This document shows, one piece after another, positions 1 through 8,134 of a stretch of 11,658 bases of DNA. The position numbers and the translations under genes were made by a program. Within the stretch, counting starts at the first letter, position 1. Every line of letters begins with the position of its first letter. The stretch covers positions 1 through 11,658 of the forward strand of contig LVLI01001126.1 in NCBI GenBank assembly GCA_001687465.1, read 5' to 3'. The stretch comes from Halocafeteria seosinensis. Lineage: Eukaryota; Sar; Bigyra; Bicosoecida. The notes under the pieces were generated by a model that saw only the letters and a program-made list of their open reading frames with translations, ran no database searches and had not been told where the DNA came from.

Positions 1-296
1 GGGTTAGGAAAAACATTCAATTCTCTATCTTTTCGTGTATATGAAATTACCAATGTTATTAGTATGATTTTTAGTGTATCACCGGCGCTGCGCCCTGACC
101 AGAAATTCACCAGAGGTATCGGTATTTTTGGAAGTGATTCACGTTATTGGGGCATTTTTGAAAGAAAGAGTGGTTTTTCCCGACATCCGATTCGTGTTCG
201 CTCCATGGAGTGGTATACTTGGAAGTACAAATTGGAGCATCTCGGAAGGCTGGTATATTTGAATGTGGAAAATGGAGCACATTTTTTAGGACCCCT
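1..296. other. No supportable gene; 3' flank of the minus-strand orphan
   Basis: Short overlapping open frames exist on both strands, the longest about 78 codons, which is within chance expectation at this base composition. None shows a domain, a low-complexity signature or a convincing start context. The stretch lies directly downstream of the minus-strand gene ending at 297, so it should include that gene's 3' untranslated region. I saw no clear AATAAA signal on the minus strand here. Confidence 0.4.
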
Positions 297-989
297 TTAG
301 AGACTCGGCGCCTGCCTCACGGGAAAGCGAACCATCTCATGCTCGTTATCGATAATTTTTGTCACCGTTGTTATGCATCGTGCATCCCAAAGTCTCATCC
401 ACCTTTGGAGTTTAGTAGGCGAAAAGTTGCTTCGGACTCTCCACAGCTCGTAGTAAGATTGTGAGTACTCTCCTGTGTCCCGTAGAGCATTCAAAGACAC
501 CATTTCCAGAGGCCCCTCAGACTCTTCGAATAGATCGTCAAGGAATGCGCCGTTTCTACGAGGGTCATAGTAACCATACCGGAGCATAAATTCATTGATG
601 ATAGGACCGGGTTTCTCTCCATGCTCCTCTCTTGTGTCGATATGTACATAGAAGATGTCGGAGAGTTGCAACTGGTCCTCATCTACGTCCTCCTCAAACT
701 GCTCCTCTTTCAACTTCCCTTTCGTTTTCTTCCGGGAAATCTCTATTTTGCGTAGGCCGTCTTCAATCCTTGCTGTTTGATCGTCGCTCTTGCCTTCCGC
801 TGCCATCTGCCGTTGATGAGCCTCTCGGCTCAACTCTTCCTCCCGCTGCCTTTCTTCCGTTTCCTCATTAATAAGGGCTGTCAAGCGTTGGGGCAACTCT
901 CGTCGTTTCTGGTCGTTAGTAATTAAGTTCCTGGGGAAAACGAATCCGAAATACTCAGCGACATTCGTCTCTTCTACGGTGGTAGCCAT
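297..989 (-). CDS. Orphan protein of 230 residues: charged helical N-terminal half, aromatic-rich C-terminal half
   Basis: The product is not recognised. The frame is open up to about 1091, but codons above 989 offer only a TTG; the first ATG is at 989. That ATG has A at -3 and G at +4, a good eukaryotic initiation context, and a TATA-like box sits about 70 bp upstream, so I start there. Residues about 27-100 are rich in Glu, Arg, Gln and Lys and probably form a long helix or coiled coil, ending in an acidic patch (EEDVDEDQ). Residues about 110-205 are more globular, with many Tyr, Phe and Trp (for example SDIFYVHIDT and YYELWRVRSNF). There is no signal peptide or membrane segment. Its length makes a chance open frame unlikely. 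It could be a single-exon gene or the main exon of a spliced one. I assign no function. Confidence 0.7.
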   Translation of the reverse strand: MATTVEETNVAEYFGFVFPRNLITNDQKRRELPQRLTALINEETEERQREEELSREAHQRQMAAEGKSDDQTARIEDGLRKIEISRKKTKGKLKEEQFEEDVDEDQLQLSDIFYVHIDTREEHGEKPGPIINEFMLRYGYYDPRRNGAFLDDLFEESEGPLEMVSLNALRDTGEYSQSYYELWRVRSNFSPTKLQRWMRLWDARCITTVTKIIDNEHEMVRFPVRQAPSL

Positions 990-1057
990 CGTGATTAGGC
1001 TGCATCGTATCCCGGGCTTGAAAGGACCGTAACACGACTGCACATGTAGCTCTACAT

Positions 1058-1068
1058 CTATATAAAGA
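1058..1068 (-). promoter_or_regulatory. TATA-like box for the minus-strand orphan
   Basis: The minus strand reads TCTTTATATAG here, about 70 bp before the ATG at 989. Spacing is reasonable for a core TATA element plus a short 5' leader. It also lies inside the open frame that extends above 989, which supports placing the start at 989. Prediction by eye only. Confidence 0.35.
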
Positions 1069-1222
1069 GACGTACCAACTTGATCCAGCAAAAAGTATAC
1101 AGTATCAAACCACGGGTTGGAGAGCCGCCTCTTGTCTTGAATGGCAAATGTAGCGTTTGGTTTCGTGTATACAAAAGCTGTCTAGTATTCGTAAATACCA
1201 AACCTAAATCAACTTAGTTGTG

Positions 1223-1314
1223 TGCACTGCAGTAACCGGATCCAGTATCTTTGCATTTCTTGGTTCTGCACTACAGTTACCGTATCTTTGCATTTCTTGG
1301 TTCTGCACTGCTAC
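1223..1314. repeat. Tandem repeat, 37-bp unit, about 2.5 copies
   Basis: The stretch from 1246 recurs at 1283 with the first 27 bases identical (TATCTTTGCATTTCTTGG onward), giving a period of 37 bp. A partial third copy precedes it at 1223-1238 (TGCACTGCAGTAACCG compared with TGCACTACAGTTACCG), interrupted by a few extra bases. It lies in the intergenic region upstream of the minus-strand orphan. A second tandem duplication with the same 37-bp period, but unrelated sequence, occurs at 6007-6080. Confidence 0.8.
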
Positions 1315-1319
1315 AGCAA

Positions 1320-1587
1320 AGTGTTCTACGGAGCTACGAAGGTTAGGATTACGTTTTATACATCGTCTGGAGCGCCAAAAAAAGGCGCATAAAGACTTTT
1401 AGCCACCTCGAATAACCAAATGTAAGAACCAACAACAAGGTTAAAGAGACGAAAAGACCGATACTAGCAGTAACTCCTTGGTGATGAAGGACTCTAAACG
1501 AGTGGAGTTTTGGGAGCAATGTATGCGCTGTTTTTTGCCAGAATTCTCATCCTCAGGAGGGAGACAGGCCTCTTAGTATGTAAGAAA

Positions 1588-1589
<2 letters not shown>
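1320..1589. other. No gene seen
   Basis: No open frame of note on either strand and no recognisable motif apart from the small hairpin at 1372-1388. It separates the tandem repeat from the CA microsatellite. Confidence 0.4.
1372..1388. repeat. Small GC hairpin with an A7 loop
   Basis: GCGCC and GGCGC flank seven adenines, forming a perfect 5-bp stem. It is short enough to arise by chance. No gene end is placed here, so no terminator role is claimed. Confidence 0.3.

Positions 1590-1591
<2 letters not shown>

Positions 1592-1619
<28 letters not shown>
1592..1619. repeat. CA dinucleotide microsatellite, about 14 units
   Basis: An uninterrupted AC run starting at 1592. Short near-copies of CTTAGTAT flank it on both sides (around 1571 and 1618), suggesting a small local duplication. 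Long CA runs are typical of eukaryotic nuclear DNA and probably vary in length between individuals. Confidence 0.9.
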
Positions 1620-1789
1620 TTAGTATCACCTGAGTCGTGCTATTGGAGAAGACCGCTAACTGTCTTGTTGAAGCCGAAGGATCTAGCGACGGACTGATTC
1701 TTCCCTTTTCACCCAATGACTTGCAAGACTTATGAACCGCAGACTGAGGTGCCGATCTTGACTTCCACTTCGACTTCTGAGAAGATTGA

Positions 1790-3004
1790 TCAGCGTCTCC
1801 CCTGTTTGGACGTCTCTTCTGCCTCGTCGTCCGCCACGAACCTCAGATACTGTCTTCGGATTCTTCGTTCCCATTCTTTGTTAACGTCTATCAGCGTATC
1901 ATAATCAAGCAGAGAGTCAGAAGCGTGGTCCATAGTTTTCCTAGTACCCAACTCTTGCTTCTCCTCTTCAGCTTCCTGATGTGAGTCATACTGTTGCTTT
2001 CATCTTGGAAACGACTACGCGTTCGCGCTTCTTTCTACCTTCGTTTCACCCAATGATTCGTCTTGCTCAGCATTATCTGCCTTGAACTGCTCCAAACTGC
2101 CCCAGTTCCTTGCCTACGAACGCATCAGCCCGAGTCATCTTCTCTCCTTGTACGATGGATTCTTGAATAACTTCTTTGCTTCAAAGCGAGCTACTCCACT
2201 CTTCATCAAGAAGGTTTTGAAGAAGCTCCATGTTCTTTTTCTGCTCCTCGTGCAAATGTTGGACTGGACTCTGTAACTCCTCTGACTCTTCGACTTGAGG
2301 ACGTGTGACGTTGCCAGCGGAGTCGACTCCGCACTGTTGTAACTGGCTCTGCAAGTCTTTCATTCTGGTCTCAATAGCCTCAACTGAAGAAGCTGCAGCC
2401 TGGCTTGCCCGTTCATAGTTTTGCTCTGTTTTACCTTTCCTCTTCGACTTTGGAGATATTCGTCTCCATTTCCTGCTCTCTGAGCTTGCTGTTTCCTACC
2501 GACCGCCCTTGTCCTTTGTAACCATCAACGAGCTCTTTTTCGGCTACCCCGTAATGGTATCCTCTTGTATATCCCAGCTGAGAGGTATGCTAGAGGTATC
2601 CTCTTATTCACGTCTATCTGTAAACCCATCGAATCCGACTGATTCCCAAGTTGGTTGTTTATTTTTCTTTCCCTGCTTCTTGAATAACGTTGCGGACGCT
2701 CCTGGTCCGTATTCTGCCGGGCGTTTGGGTGGAGATCCCAGGAATAAGGTGGCCATCTTCCCAGTTTTTTTGTGAACATCTCTGCAGCTGTTAGGTCGCG
2801 CTCTTTGCTGCCATGGGGAGACCATCGTCGGGTGTCTTGAGTGTCATTACCACTTCTTCGTGCTCTTGCTGTGGCTGGCCTTTGTTGCTGCTGTTTGGAT
2901 CCTGCAGTATGCTTCTTGGTGTCCCGTTTTAGTCGGCTCGTAAGCGCTACTGGCTGTCCATTTACTTCGAAATTCGAATCTCGCTCCCCGATCAAAAATG
3001 GCAC
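1790..3004 (-). pseudogene. Decayed coiled-coil protein gene, broken into at least four frame segments
   Basis: On the minus strand, protein-like text continues only by switching frame. Segment A (3004 to 2525; GTG, no ATG) is basic and low-complexity, with a QQQQ run and RPATARARR. Segment B (2580 to 2431) reads NSKLREQEMETNISKVEEER and then hits TAA. Segment C, one base out of register, picks up at once as KTEQNYERASQAA and runs through MKDLQSQLQQ and HEEQKKNMELLQNLLDEEW to a stop at 2181. A further frame carries EQFKADNAEQDESLGE, is interrupted by TAG at 2017 and TGA at 2002, and resumes as QEAEEEKQELGTR and DTLIDVNKEWERR until TGA at 1790. The Glu/Gln/Lys/Leu pattern carrying over the breaks is what marks this as a former coiled-coil gene and not chance. 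A TATATAG motif lies near 3046-3052, upstream of segment A. Alternatives are an intron-rich live gene or assembly indels. Function unknown. Confidence 0.55.
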
Positions 3005-3052
3005 ATGGTTTCGGACGAGGATCGACGGACTTCTTCTTCGGAGGGGCTATAT

Positions 3053-4048
3053 AGGCATTTCATGCCTGTTTAGTCAACATCCGACGGAATAGCTATTTCG
3101 TTCGTTGGGTGCTGTCAGCCTTAACTCTGGAAACTACTAACCTCTCTGCCTCGAGTATTACGTGGTGGGTGCTGCAGTCGTTGTTTAATTTCTTCTACCT
3201 CCAATTGCTATACAGACACCCTATATGCAAAGCGTGGAACATTTACGTTCTGAAAATAGGTTGTCCCCCAATGATGCACAATGATGGGAGGCGCCTTTTC
3301 GCGAACTTATGAGCGTCCTGACTGACTGTTCGTTGGAAAACGGGCAACTACCTTGAGCGAACCAGCACTACCGTCTTGAGGATGAGAAGATCAACCCTCG
3401 TCGTACCCAACAAGGGTTTGAGTTCCTCCTTTCCTTGCAGACAACCGGGAGCTGCAAGTGTGGGGATGTCAGCACTTCCACATCCTGAACATACTAATCA
3501 CCACTCCTCCACAAGCCAGTTTATTTGTCCGGACGTCCATACATCATCAAGTTCATCCAAGAATGGTATAGTTCATCATTATAAAGCATTCCTTGCATCC
3601 ACTTGCCCAAAGCGCACTGTTACAGCCGACTAGAGAGCTCATTAACCCTTCATCTGTCATCGCACTCCACAAGAGCTGCAGCAATAGTTTGCCGAAAGGT
3701 TGCATAAGCTGCATGCGCACTGTTCTGTGAGAGATGGGCATTCCTACGTGCTGCAAAGCTCCTAAGCCTACTGCCTCCTGTCTCGCGCGAGCATGGTGTG
3801 AAGCCCCTCCAGATAGAGGGCTATATCGAGAGAACCAAAAGCCGAAGGGGTCCCACAGTTGATTGAATAAGTAGCTGTTTCTTTGTTATATCAGGAAAAT
3901 TGAGTTGCATATTGAAATTTCCCTTACAAGTCCTGTATAAACCAATTCAGTAAAAGACTCCTCTGTAAATTGTAACGGAACTCTCAAAGAGACAAAAAAG
4001 GTCCCCAAATTTACAGAGGGGGTTCCCAGGGACCCTTTACCCCCTTGC
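3053..4048. other. Intergenic stretch without a supportable gene
   Basis: Several open frames of 67-130 codons occur here. The most persistent is on the minus strand from 4284 to 3553, interrupted once by TAA at 3886-3888. At roughly 48 percent GC, a handful of runs this long are expected by chance in a window of this size, and I see no domain or compositional signature. It separates the decayed coiled-coil gene from the two-exon gene. No repeats of note. Confidence 0.35.
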
Positions 4049-4120
4049 GACAGACAGACTGCCAATTCTGAGACAAAAAGGAATTGGGGCCCACGCCCTA
4101 GAATTGGCAGTCTGTCTGTC
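4049..4120. repeat. Perfect 21-bp inverted repeat with a 30-bp loop
   Basis: Arm 4049-4069 (GACAGACAGACTGCCAATTC and one more base) is the exact reverse complement of 4100-4120. The 30-bp loop contains GGGCCC. A perfect match of this length is very unlikely by chance. It lies about 220 bp upstream of the ATG of the two-exon gene, so it could be a small fold-back element, an extruding cruciform or a regulatory site. I did not find matching target-site duplications. Confidence 0.85.
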
Positions 4121-4220
4121 TGGGTCACAGAAATGTTTGTTTTTTTGGGGTTTGTTAGGTGGGAGGATCCAAAAGGAACTGCAGCTAACGGATCCTTGAC
4201 CGCATCCTGCGCTGCATGGG

Positions 4221-4230
4221 GATATATATC
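4221..4230 (+). promoter_or_regulatory. TATA-like element upstream of the two-exon gene
   Basis: GATATATATC lies about 108 bp upstream of the proposed ATG at 4338. It is the only clear TA-rich core-promoter-like sequence in the preceding 150 bp. Weak evidence; the leader length is plausible but unverified. Confidence 0.25.
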
Positions 4231-4337
4231 TATGCCATGTACAATTTGTGTTATTGTCTCTATCAAACAACCGAAGAAGCGCAAGCGGCACTACATTCGT
4301 GTCTGTCAAACAGCAGTTGTGGTTATTTTTTGCAAGC

Positions 4338-5542
4338 ATGTCAGCTGAAGTAAGTGATCCTAAGTAGCTAGCCATATCTTTCTTTCCTTCTCCATAACCA
4401 TCCATGCATTTTACGTTGGTTTCACGAAAGAGTCGCTTTTATCCCTTCATGGTTGTTTTCTTTCGGAAGATAAGGGAAATTATGTACTCTGTAATATTGT
4501 TGCATAAACTCCTGGAAATGCTACACAGGATACCGTGAGGAGCAACGTAGCCCAACTAGAAAATCTGTTGCACACCATCTGGAAAGATGCGCAAACAAAC
4601 AACAACTGGGAACGCTACTCGGAGGAGTTCAGCAGTCGCAACTTGTTTCAGTATCAGACACTGCTAAAAGACTTGGAAGATGCGGTGTCGTCCCAGGAGG
4701 ACCGCACCACCCAATTCACCCCTTCACAAGGAATTACAACCGCTAATGGTCGTTCTAGGCCTGCCGATCCAAGATCGTATCAGCTATCCTCACCTCCCCC
4801 GAAAACTCGCGCAGGAAACGAGGTACATGACTCGGACAGATGGCCAGAACTCTTTCAACACACACATGGACACCTCCAACTCATCCGAGTATGTAGAAGT
4901 CAAACCGTCGTCAACTCAATAGATTGCTATCTACTAAGAACTTTGAGCTTTTGTATGCAGAGTGATTTGAAGAGAAATGATGATGTGTTTCCTACTATGG
5001 CAACGTGTATGCTACAGACTCAAAATCCTGACAGCGAAAACAAACATGAAAATGTAGCGATACTCTATGAGCATCTGTGTGAAATAATTACTCTGATTCA
5101 AGAGCAATTCGAAGTGAAAGAAACAAGGATTGGCAAATCTACAATAGGACAGAGAAGCAATGACGAGGACGCAAAAAATCCGAGCAACTGGTTGTACATT
5201 AGCACCAAGGATGGAAATCCGGTAAACTCCCTAGCGCGTACGCTCCGTCAGGATGGGTATGATTTGTTCGTCATACTCCACTGTTTCGACTCGGAGGACG
5301 TTTCGTCCGAACGGCTTGAAGATCGGGCTAGAAAGAAAGTGGACGCCAAAGGAGGTCCACACGAAGAGTTGTCTCTGGAATATAAGAAGCTGCTCATCGA
5401 CAAATGCAGGGAAAGCAGGTTGACGTCTTTGGCAGGACAATGTCCCAATATGCAGGGTGGCCAAGTAGAGTCAGAGTACCGTCTTCACTGCATTTTCGCT
5501 GCTTTCAAGCTCGATGAGAAGAAATCCGATACCAAGAAATAA
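4338..5542 (+). CDS. Two-exon orphan gene, about 341 residues, with a 12-nt first coding exon
   Basis: Proposed model: exon 1 at 4338-4349 (ATG, encoding MSAE), intron 4350-4528, exon 2 at 4529-5542 (stop TAA). The large frame has no ATG near its 5' end; it opens at 4508 and its first available start codon is a GTG at 4535. A perfect donor GTAAGT directly follows ATGTCAGCTGAA, an acceptor ending CTACACAG precedes exon 2, and joining them keeps phase 0 to give MSAEDTVRSNVAQLENLLHT. The protein is hydrophilic and mostly helical. It has a Pro/Ser-rich linker around residues 70-95, a Cys-containing middle (about 130-155), a Lys/Glu-rich stretch near 245-265 and a charged tail ending KKSDTKK. No signal peptide, membrane segment or known catalytic motif is visible. 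It is intact, unlike the decayed genes around it. Not recognised; function unknown. Confidence 0.68.
4350..4528 (+). other. Spliceosomal intron, 179 nt, GT-AG
   Basis: Donor GTAAGT matches the eukaryotic consensus exactly; the 3' end is CTACACAG. If retained, translation would stop after nine codons (MSAEVSDPK then TAG), so splicing is needed to make the large protein. The intron is T-rich in its middle and 3' half. Its presence is the best evidence that the window is eukaryotic. Confidence 0.6.
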
Positions 5543-5566
5543 ATCTGGGAGGAAAGCAAAAATAAA
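5538..5566 (+). terminator. Polyadenylation signals of the two-exon gene
   Basis: AATAAA occurs twice: once overlapping the stop codon (5538-5543) and again at 5561-5566, 19 nt after it. Either could direct 3' end formation, giving a short 3' untranslated region. The cleavage site cannot be placed from sequence alone. Confidence 0.4.
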
Positions 5567-6717
5567 TGTACCAGTTGTACATTACGATCGATTTTGTCCA
5601 ATACACCGGACACCGCTCTTTTGTATCCGTCATTTACTATCTTCGTTGACTTTGGATCATGAACCTGAATGCATAGAAACTCTTTGCTCGGACTCAAGCG
5701 AATATAACGTGGCAATCGGAGAATGAAGAATCATATACCCTTACAGTTATTTCTTATTCCTTTCTTATTTATTTGTGGGCTTGGCGGGATCAACGTGAAC
5801 ATAAACGAGCTAGCAGTGTATAGTGGGGGAGAATATTCACAGTAGAAATCGACCATGATAGAGGAGGTTCATTGGCCACTTTGACTGGGTTATTGAAGTA
5901 GTAGCTTGGCTAGCGATAACTCTATTGCGGCTGTTTTGTCGTATCTGTCCTCGTTGTCGTGGTCATCCTCTTGTTACACTTCCAACTGACAATACTGTAA
6001 CCAAAGTTCATCTGTTCAGTTGGTGGCGTATCGCATCTTAGTTTTCATCTGTTCAGTTGGTGGCGTCTCGCATCCTAGTTTTCCCACGTTCTTCTACAAA
6101 ATCAAGGAACAGAGCGAAAACATCCTCAAAATTTTCCCTGGTCCCGATCGATTTGTCAGAAGAAGATTCTTAGGTTAACAAAATCGATCTGATATATCGA
6201 ATTCGCATTGTACAACTTCAAGCAGGGGTGTGACAGGTACCAGTGACGAGGTTTTACCCCATAACTTAAGTGACTCCATTGTTGTGACTCACCCGGTTGG
6301 TGTAACGGCATGTTGCTGCAGTTCCGATGCGGGTTACGCAGATAGTATGCCAGATACCCTCAGTTAAGGTTGGCAAAATCAATTTGATTTGAAACAGCAG
6401 CAGGATTTCTGAAGAAGACAGTTAGTGCATATTGTTTGAGGTATCCTACCGCAAGATATACCAAGAATCAAGTAAGAGTTTGAGCTGGTTTGATAACAGA
6501 TAGGGTACAAGTGTTGCACAGTGTACCGGTTCCTCTGGTTTATACTTGAGACGGCGGAAAGGGAGTGCCATTGTCGTACTCTGTTCGATTAGGTTCAGAT
6601 TATGTTTTGCTTGAGTTGTTCATGCCGTACTTGTCGCTGGTGGTAGGCTGGTGCCTATGAAGCCACTATCCCCATGTCAATCAACGCTTACAAATCCTCA
6701 ACAAATTAACGGTCATC
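5567..6717. other. Long stretch without a supportable gene
   Basis: Stop codons occur at about the random rate in all frames; in the plus frame continuing from the upstream gene I count about 19 in some 390 codons. Open runs of about 60 codons (5862-6041 and 5990-6178, plus strand, no ATG) are within chance expectation, although the first would encode a hydrophobic stretch followed by two Cys-x-x-Cys-like pairs. The only clear structure is the 37-bp tandem duplication at 6007-6080. Confidence 0.45.
6007..6080. repeat. Tandem duplication, two copies of a 37-bp unit
   Basis: Units 6007-6043 and 6044-6080 both begin TTCATCTGTTCAGTTGGTGG and differ at only two positions (GTA/GTC and CTT/CCT). 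Because 37 is not a multiple of three, the duplication would shift frame if it arose in coding DNA. The period is the same as that of the unrelated tandem repeat near 1246-1314. Confidence 0.9.
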
Positions 6718-7593
6718 ATGATCTTTTTACTGCATGCAGATGGCACAGTGCCGTTTCGACGGGTGCCTATTCGCCTCCAAAAGGAAGATAAGGAAACAGT
6801 AGCACTTAATAGAGAGTCATGGCTTTCCACATTTCCAGGAGAAGAAATATGCTTCCTGGATGGAGCTCGTAATCTTCCTGGATACGCTTCAGGTGATACC
6901 AGTATATCTTCACTCTCTTATCCGTCATTGAATTTGATATCGTGCAGACAAGGGATAGCGTGAGTTATCTCTTCAAGGGGGATGTGGCTCTGAAAGACGG
7001 CAATAAAAAGCTATACTTCGACTGCCAAGAAGAGGCATGTAGCAGCTCCATCACAGTCACCGTGCAGGAAACGGAGCATACAAGGAGCAGTAAAGAAGCC
7101 CTGGAGCTACTGTTTCCGAAGAAAAGCACAGACAATTACTTGAAGAGGATCCTAACGAGGAAGTGGTCAACCTTGCAGAAAGTCAAGGAACGGATCTTGA
7201 TGTGCCGGCAGACAGTGACCAGAGGTTTCACTTAGCTCAAGGGAATGGTAACGAGGAGGTGGTGGACCTCGCAGAAACGCAGGAAACGGATCTTGATGTG
7301 CCAATGTATCCGTAATGGAGGCTTGTCTACAGGTCATATGCTATGAAACAAACTACCGCTGGTTTTGCAAAGCTGATGACGGGGATCTGTCAGAAATTAA
7401 TGAGCTTACCGATTCGTTCGTCCTCGCCGAGCACTATACCTGATGGAAGTTTCACATCTTCAAGCAGTTACAGCTCGCAGGCTTCGACGTTGAATCCTAT
7501 TGGCCGATGTTACCTCCACAACACCGACCGCACGCGCATAACCCCAGTGTTGTTTTAACCATTGATAATTTTCATTCTGTTCTTGTTCCATAA
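6718..7593 (+). pseudogene. Frame-broken gene remnant with an internal acidic 32-residue repeat
   Basis: Protein-like text is spread over several plus-strand frames: 6718-6963 (begins MIFLLHADGT), 6942-7235 (contains LFKGDVALKDGNKKLYFDC), 7094-7315 (acidic, no ATG), and 7315-7593, which opens with ATG, is cut by TGA at 7441-7443 and continues in frame. The 7094-7315 frame is the best supported. It holds a 54-bp segment duplicated 96 bp apart (7153-7206 and 7249-7302), encoding NEEVVNLAESQGTDLDVP and NEEVVDLAETQETDLDVP. Of seven differing codons four are silent, the pattern left by selection on protein. KKLYFDCQEEACSS faintly resembles small zinc-binding folds, too weak to name. It may instead be an intron-containing gene. 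Function unknown. Confidence 0.4.
7153..7302 (+). repeat. In-frame 54-bp direct duplication, 96 bp apart
   Basis: Copies 7153-7206 and 7249-7302 share TAACGAGGA at the start and GGATCTTGATGTGCC at the end. The offset of 96 bp is a multiple of three, so the reading frame is preserved between copies. See the remnant at 6718-7593 for the coding interpretation. Confidence 0.85.
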
Positions 7594-7637
7594 CTTGTTC
7601 TTTCACTTTTCCCATTGTGCTATATTGTTTATAGGTT

Positions 7638-7644
7638 TATAAAA
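7638..7644 (+). promoter_or_regulatory. TATA-like box before the small AT-rich ORF
   Basis: TATAAAA occurs about 85 bp upstream of the ATG at 7728. The surrounding DNA is so AT-rich that such matches are common, so this is only a candidate. Confidence 0.25.
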
Positions 7645-7727
7645 TAAAATTTCAATTTTTTACTTTAATTTTACCGGTAACAAAAAATTGATTTTTAAAA
7701 TTGTAACCCTTAAACTAAATTACCAAT

Positions 7728-7976
7728 ATGACGGAAACACAGGAAACCCACAAAAATTTCATTGACTGCGTTAATTATGTAATAAATTACTTATGGGACG
7801 AAGAATTAAAACATTTTACCGAAACGTTAGGAGAAGCCGATGATATAGAAGAACTATATGAGCAGTGGAAACAAGGAACCTTGAAAGCAGACAATGAATC
7901 ACATGTATTTTCCGACTATTATACATTTCTAATTACCTTTCAAACAACAATCTTAAAACTGATTAATTTAAACTAA
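7728..7976 (+). CDS. Small acidic helical protein, 82 residues, in an AT-rich island
   Basis: An ATG-initiated frame encoding MTETQETHKNFIDCVNYV at its start and ending TTILKLINLN. It has 16 Asp/Glu, five Lys and no Arg, with a pattern of Leu, Tyr, Trp and Phe that suggests a compact helical or coiled fold. Codons are strongly A/T-ending (TTA, GAA, AAT), unlike the two larger genes in this window. The start context AATATGA has A at -3. In DNA this AT-rich, stop codons are frequent, so 82 open codons are unlikely by chance. Flanks are AT-rich with no close neighbour gene on the same strand. The mismatch in codon use hints at a different origin, such as an inserted mobile or viral segment or a shift between isochore-like blocks, but I recognise no family and assign no function. 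Confidence 0.5.
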   Translation: MTETQETHKNFIDCVNYVINYLWDEELKHFTETLGEADDIEELYEQWKQGTLKADNESHVFSDYYTFLITFQTTILKLINLN

Positions 7977-8016
7977 TTGTAAAAATTTCTATTTAGAGAA
8001 AATATAAATATATAAT

Positions 8017-8067
8017 GTAGGACTCGCTCAATGACGCCTCGCCTCGGTCATTGTAGCGTCCCACTAC
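8017..8067. repeat. Imperfect hairpin downstream of the small ORF
   Basis: CAATGAC (8029-8035) and GTCATTG (8047-8053) form a perfect 7-bp inner stem around an 11-nt GC-rich loop. The pairing continues outward with small gaps to GTAG (8017) and CTAC (8064-8067). This GC-rich structure stands out in otherwise AT-rich DNA and resembles a fold-back repeat. A 3' processing or terminator role for the ORF ending at 7976 is possible but unproven. Confidence 0.6.
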
Positions 8068-8134
8068 AACCTAAAGACCACGCAAAGCACATGCTACTTA
8101 TTAAAATAAAACTTAATTTAAAACTTAATTTTGA

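Noticed and set aside
2841-3312. Plus-strand ORFs of 67-83 codons opposite the decayed coiled-coil gene and just beyond it
   Set aside because: Chance-length frames, partly antisense to better-supported coding text, with no supporting signature.
3553-4284. Minus-strand open run of about 243 codons with a single TAA at 3886
   Set aside because: Each half (132 and about 110 codons) is within chance expectation for the window, it runs through the perfect inverted repeat, and it has no domain or compositional signature.
297-5542. Faint resemblance between FYVHIDTREEHGEKP in the minus-strand orphan and LYISTKDGNPV in the two-exon protein
   Set aside because: Only a few scattered residues match by eye; not enough to claim a shared domain without a profile comparison.
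6285-6345. tRNA-like stretch (GGTTGGTGTAACGGCATG resembling a D-arm, followed by GTTCCGATGC)
   Set aside because: No acceptable acceptor stem, anticodon arm or GGTTCRANNCC B box could be built.
5543-6717. Possible reassigned genetic code: the plus frame continuing from the two-exon gene reads protein-like if TAA/TAG are taken as Gln and TGA as Trp
   Set aside because: About 19 stops in some 390 codons equals the random expectation, all three stops occur, and the upstream intact genes use none internally. This is what non-coding DNA looks like.
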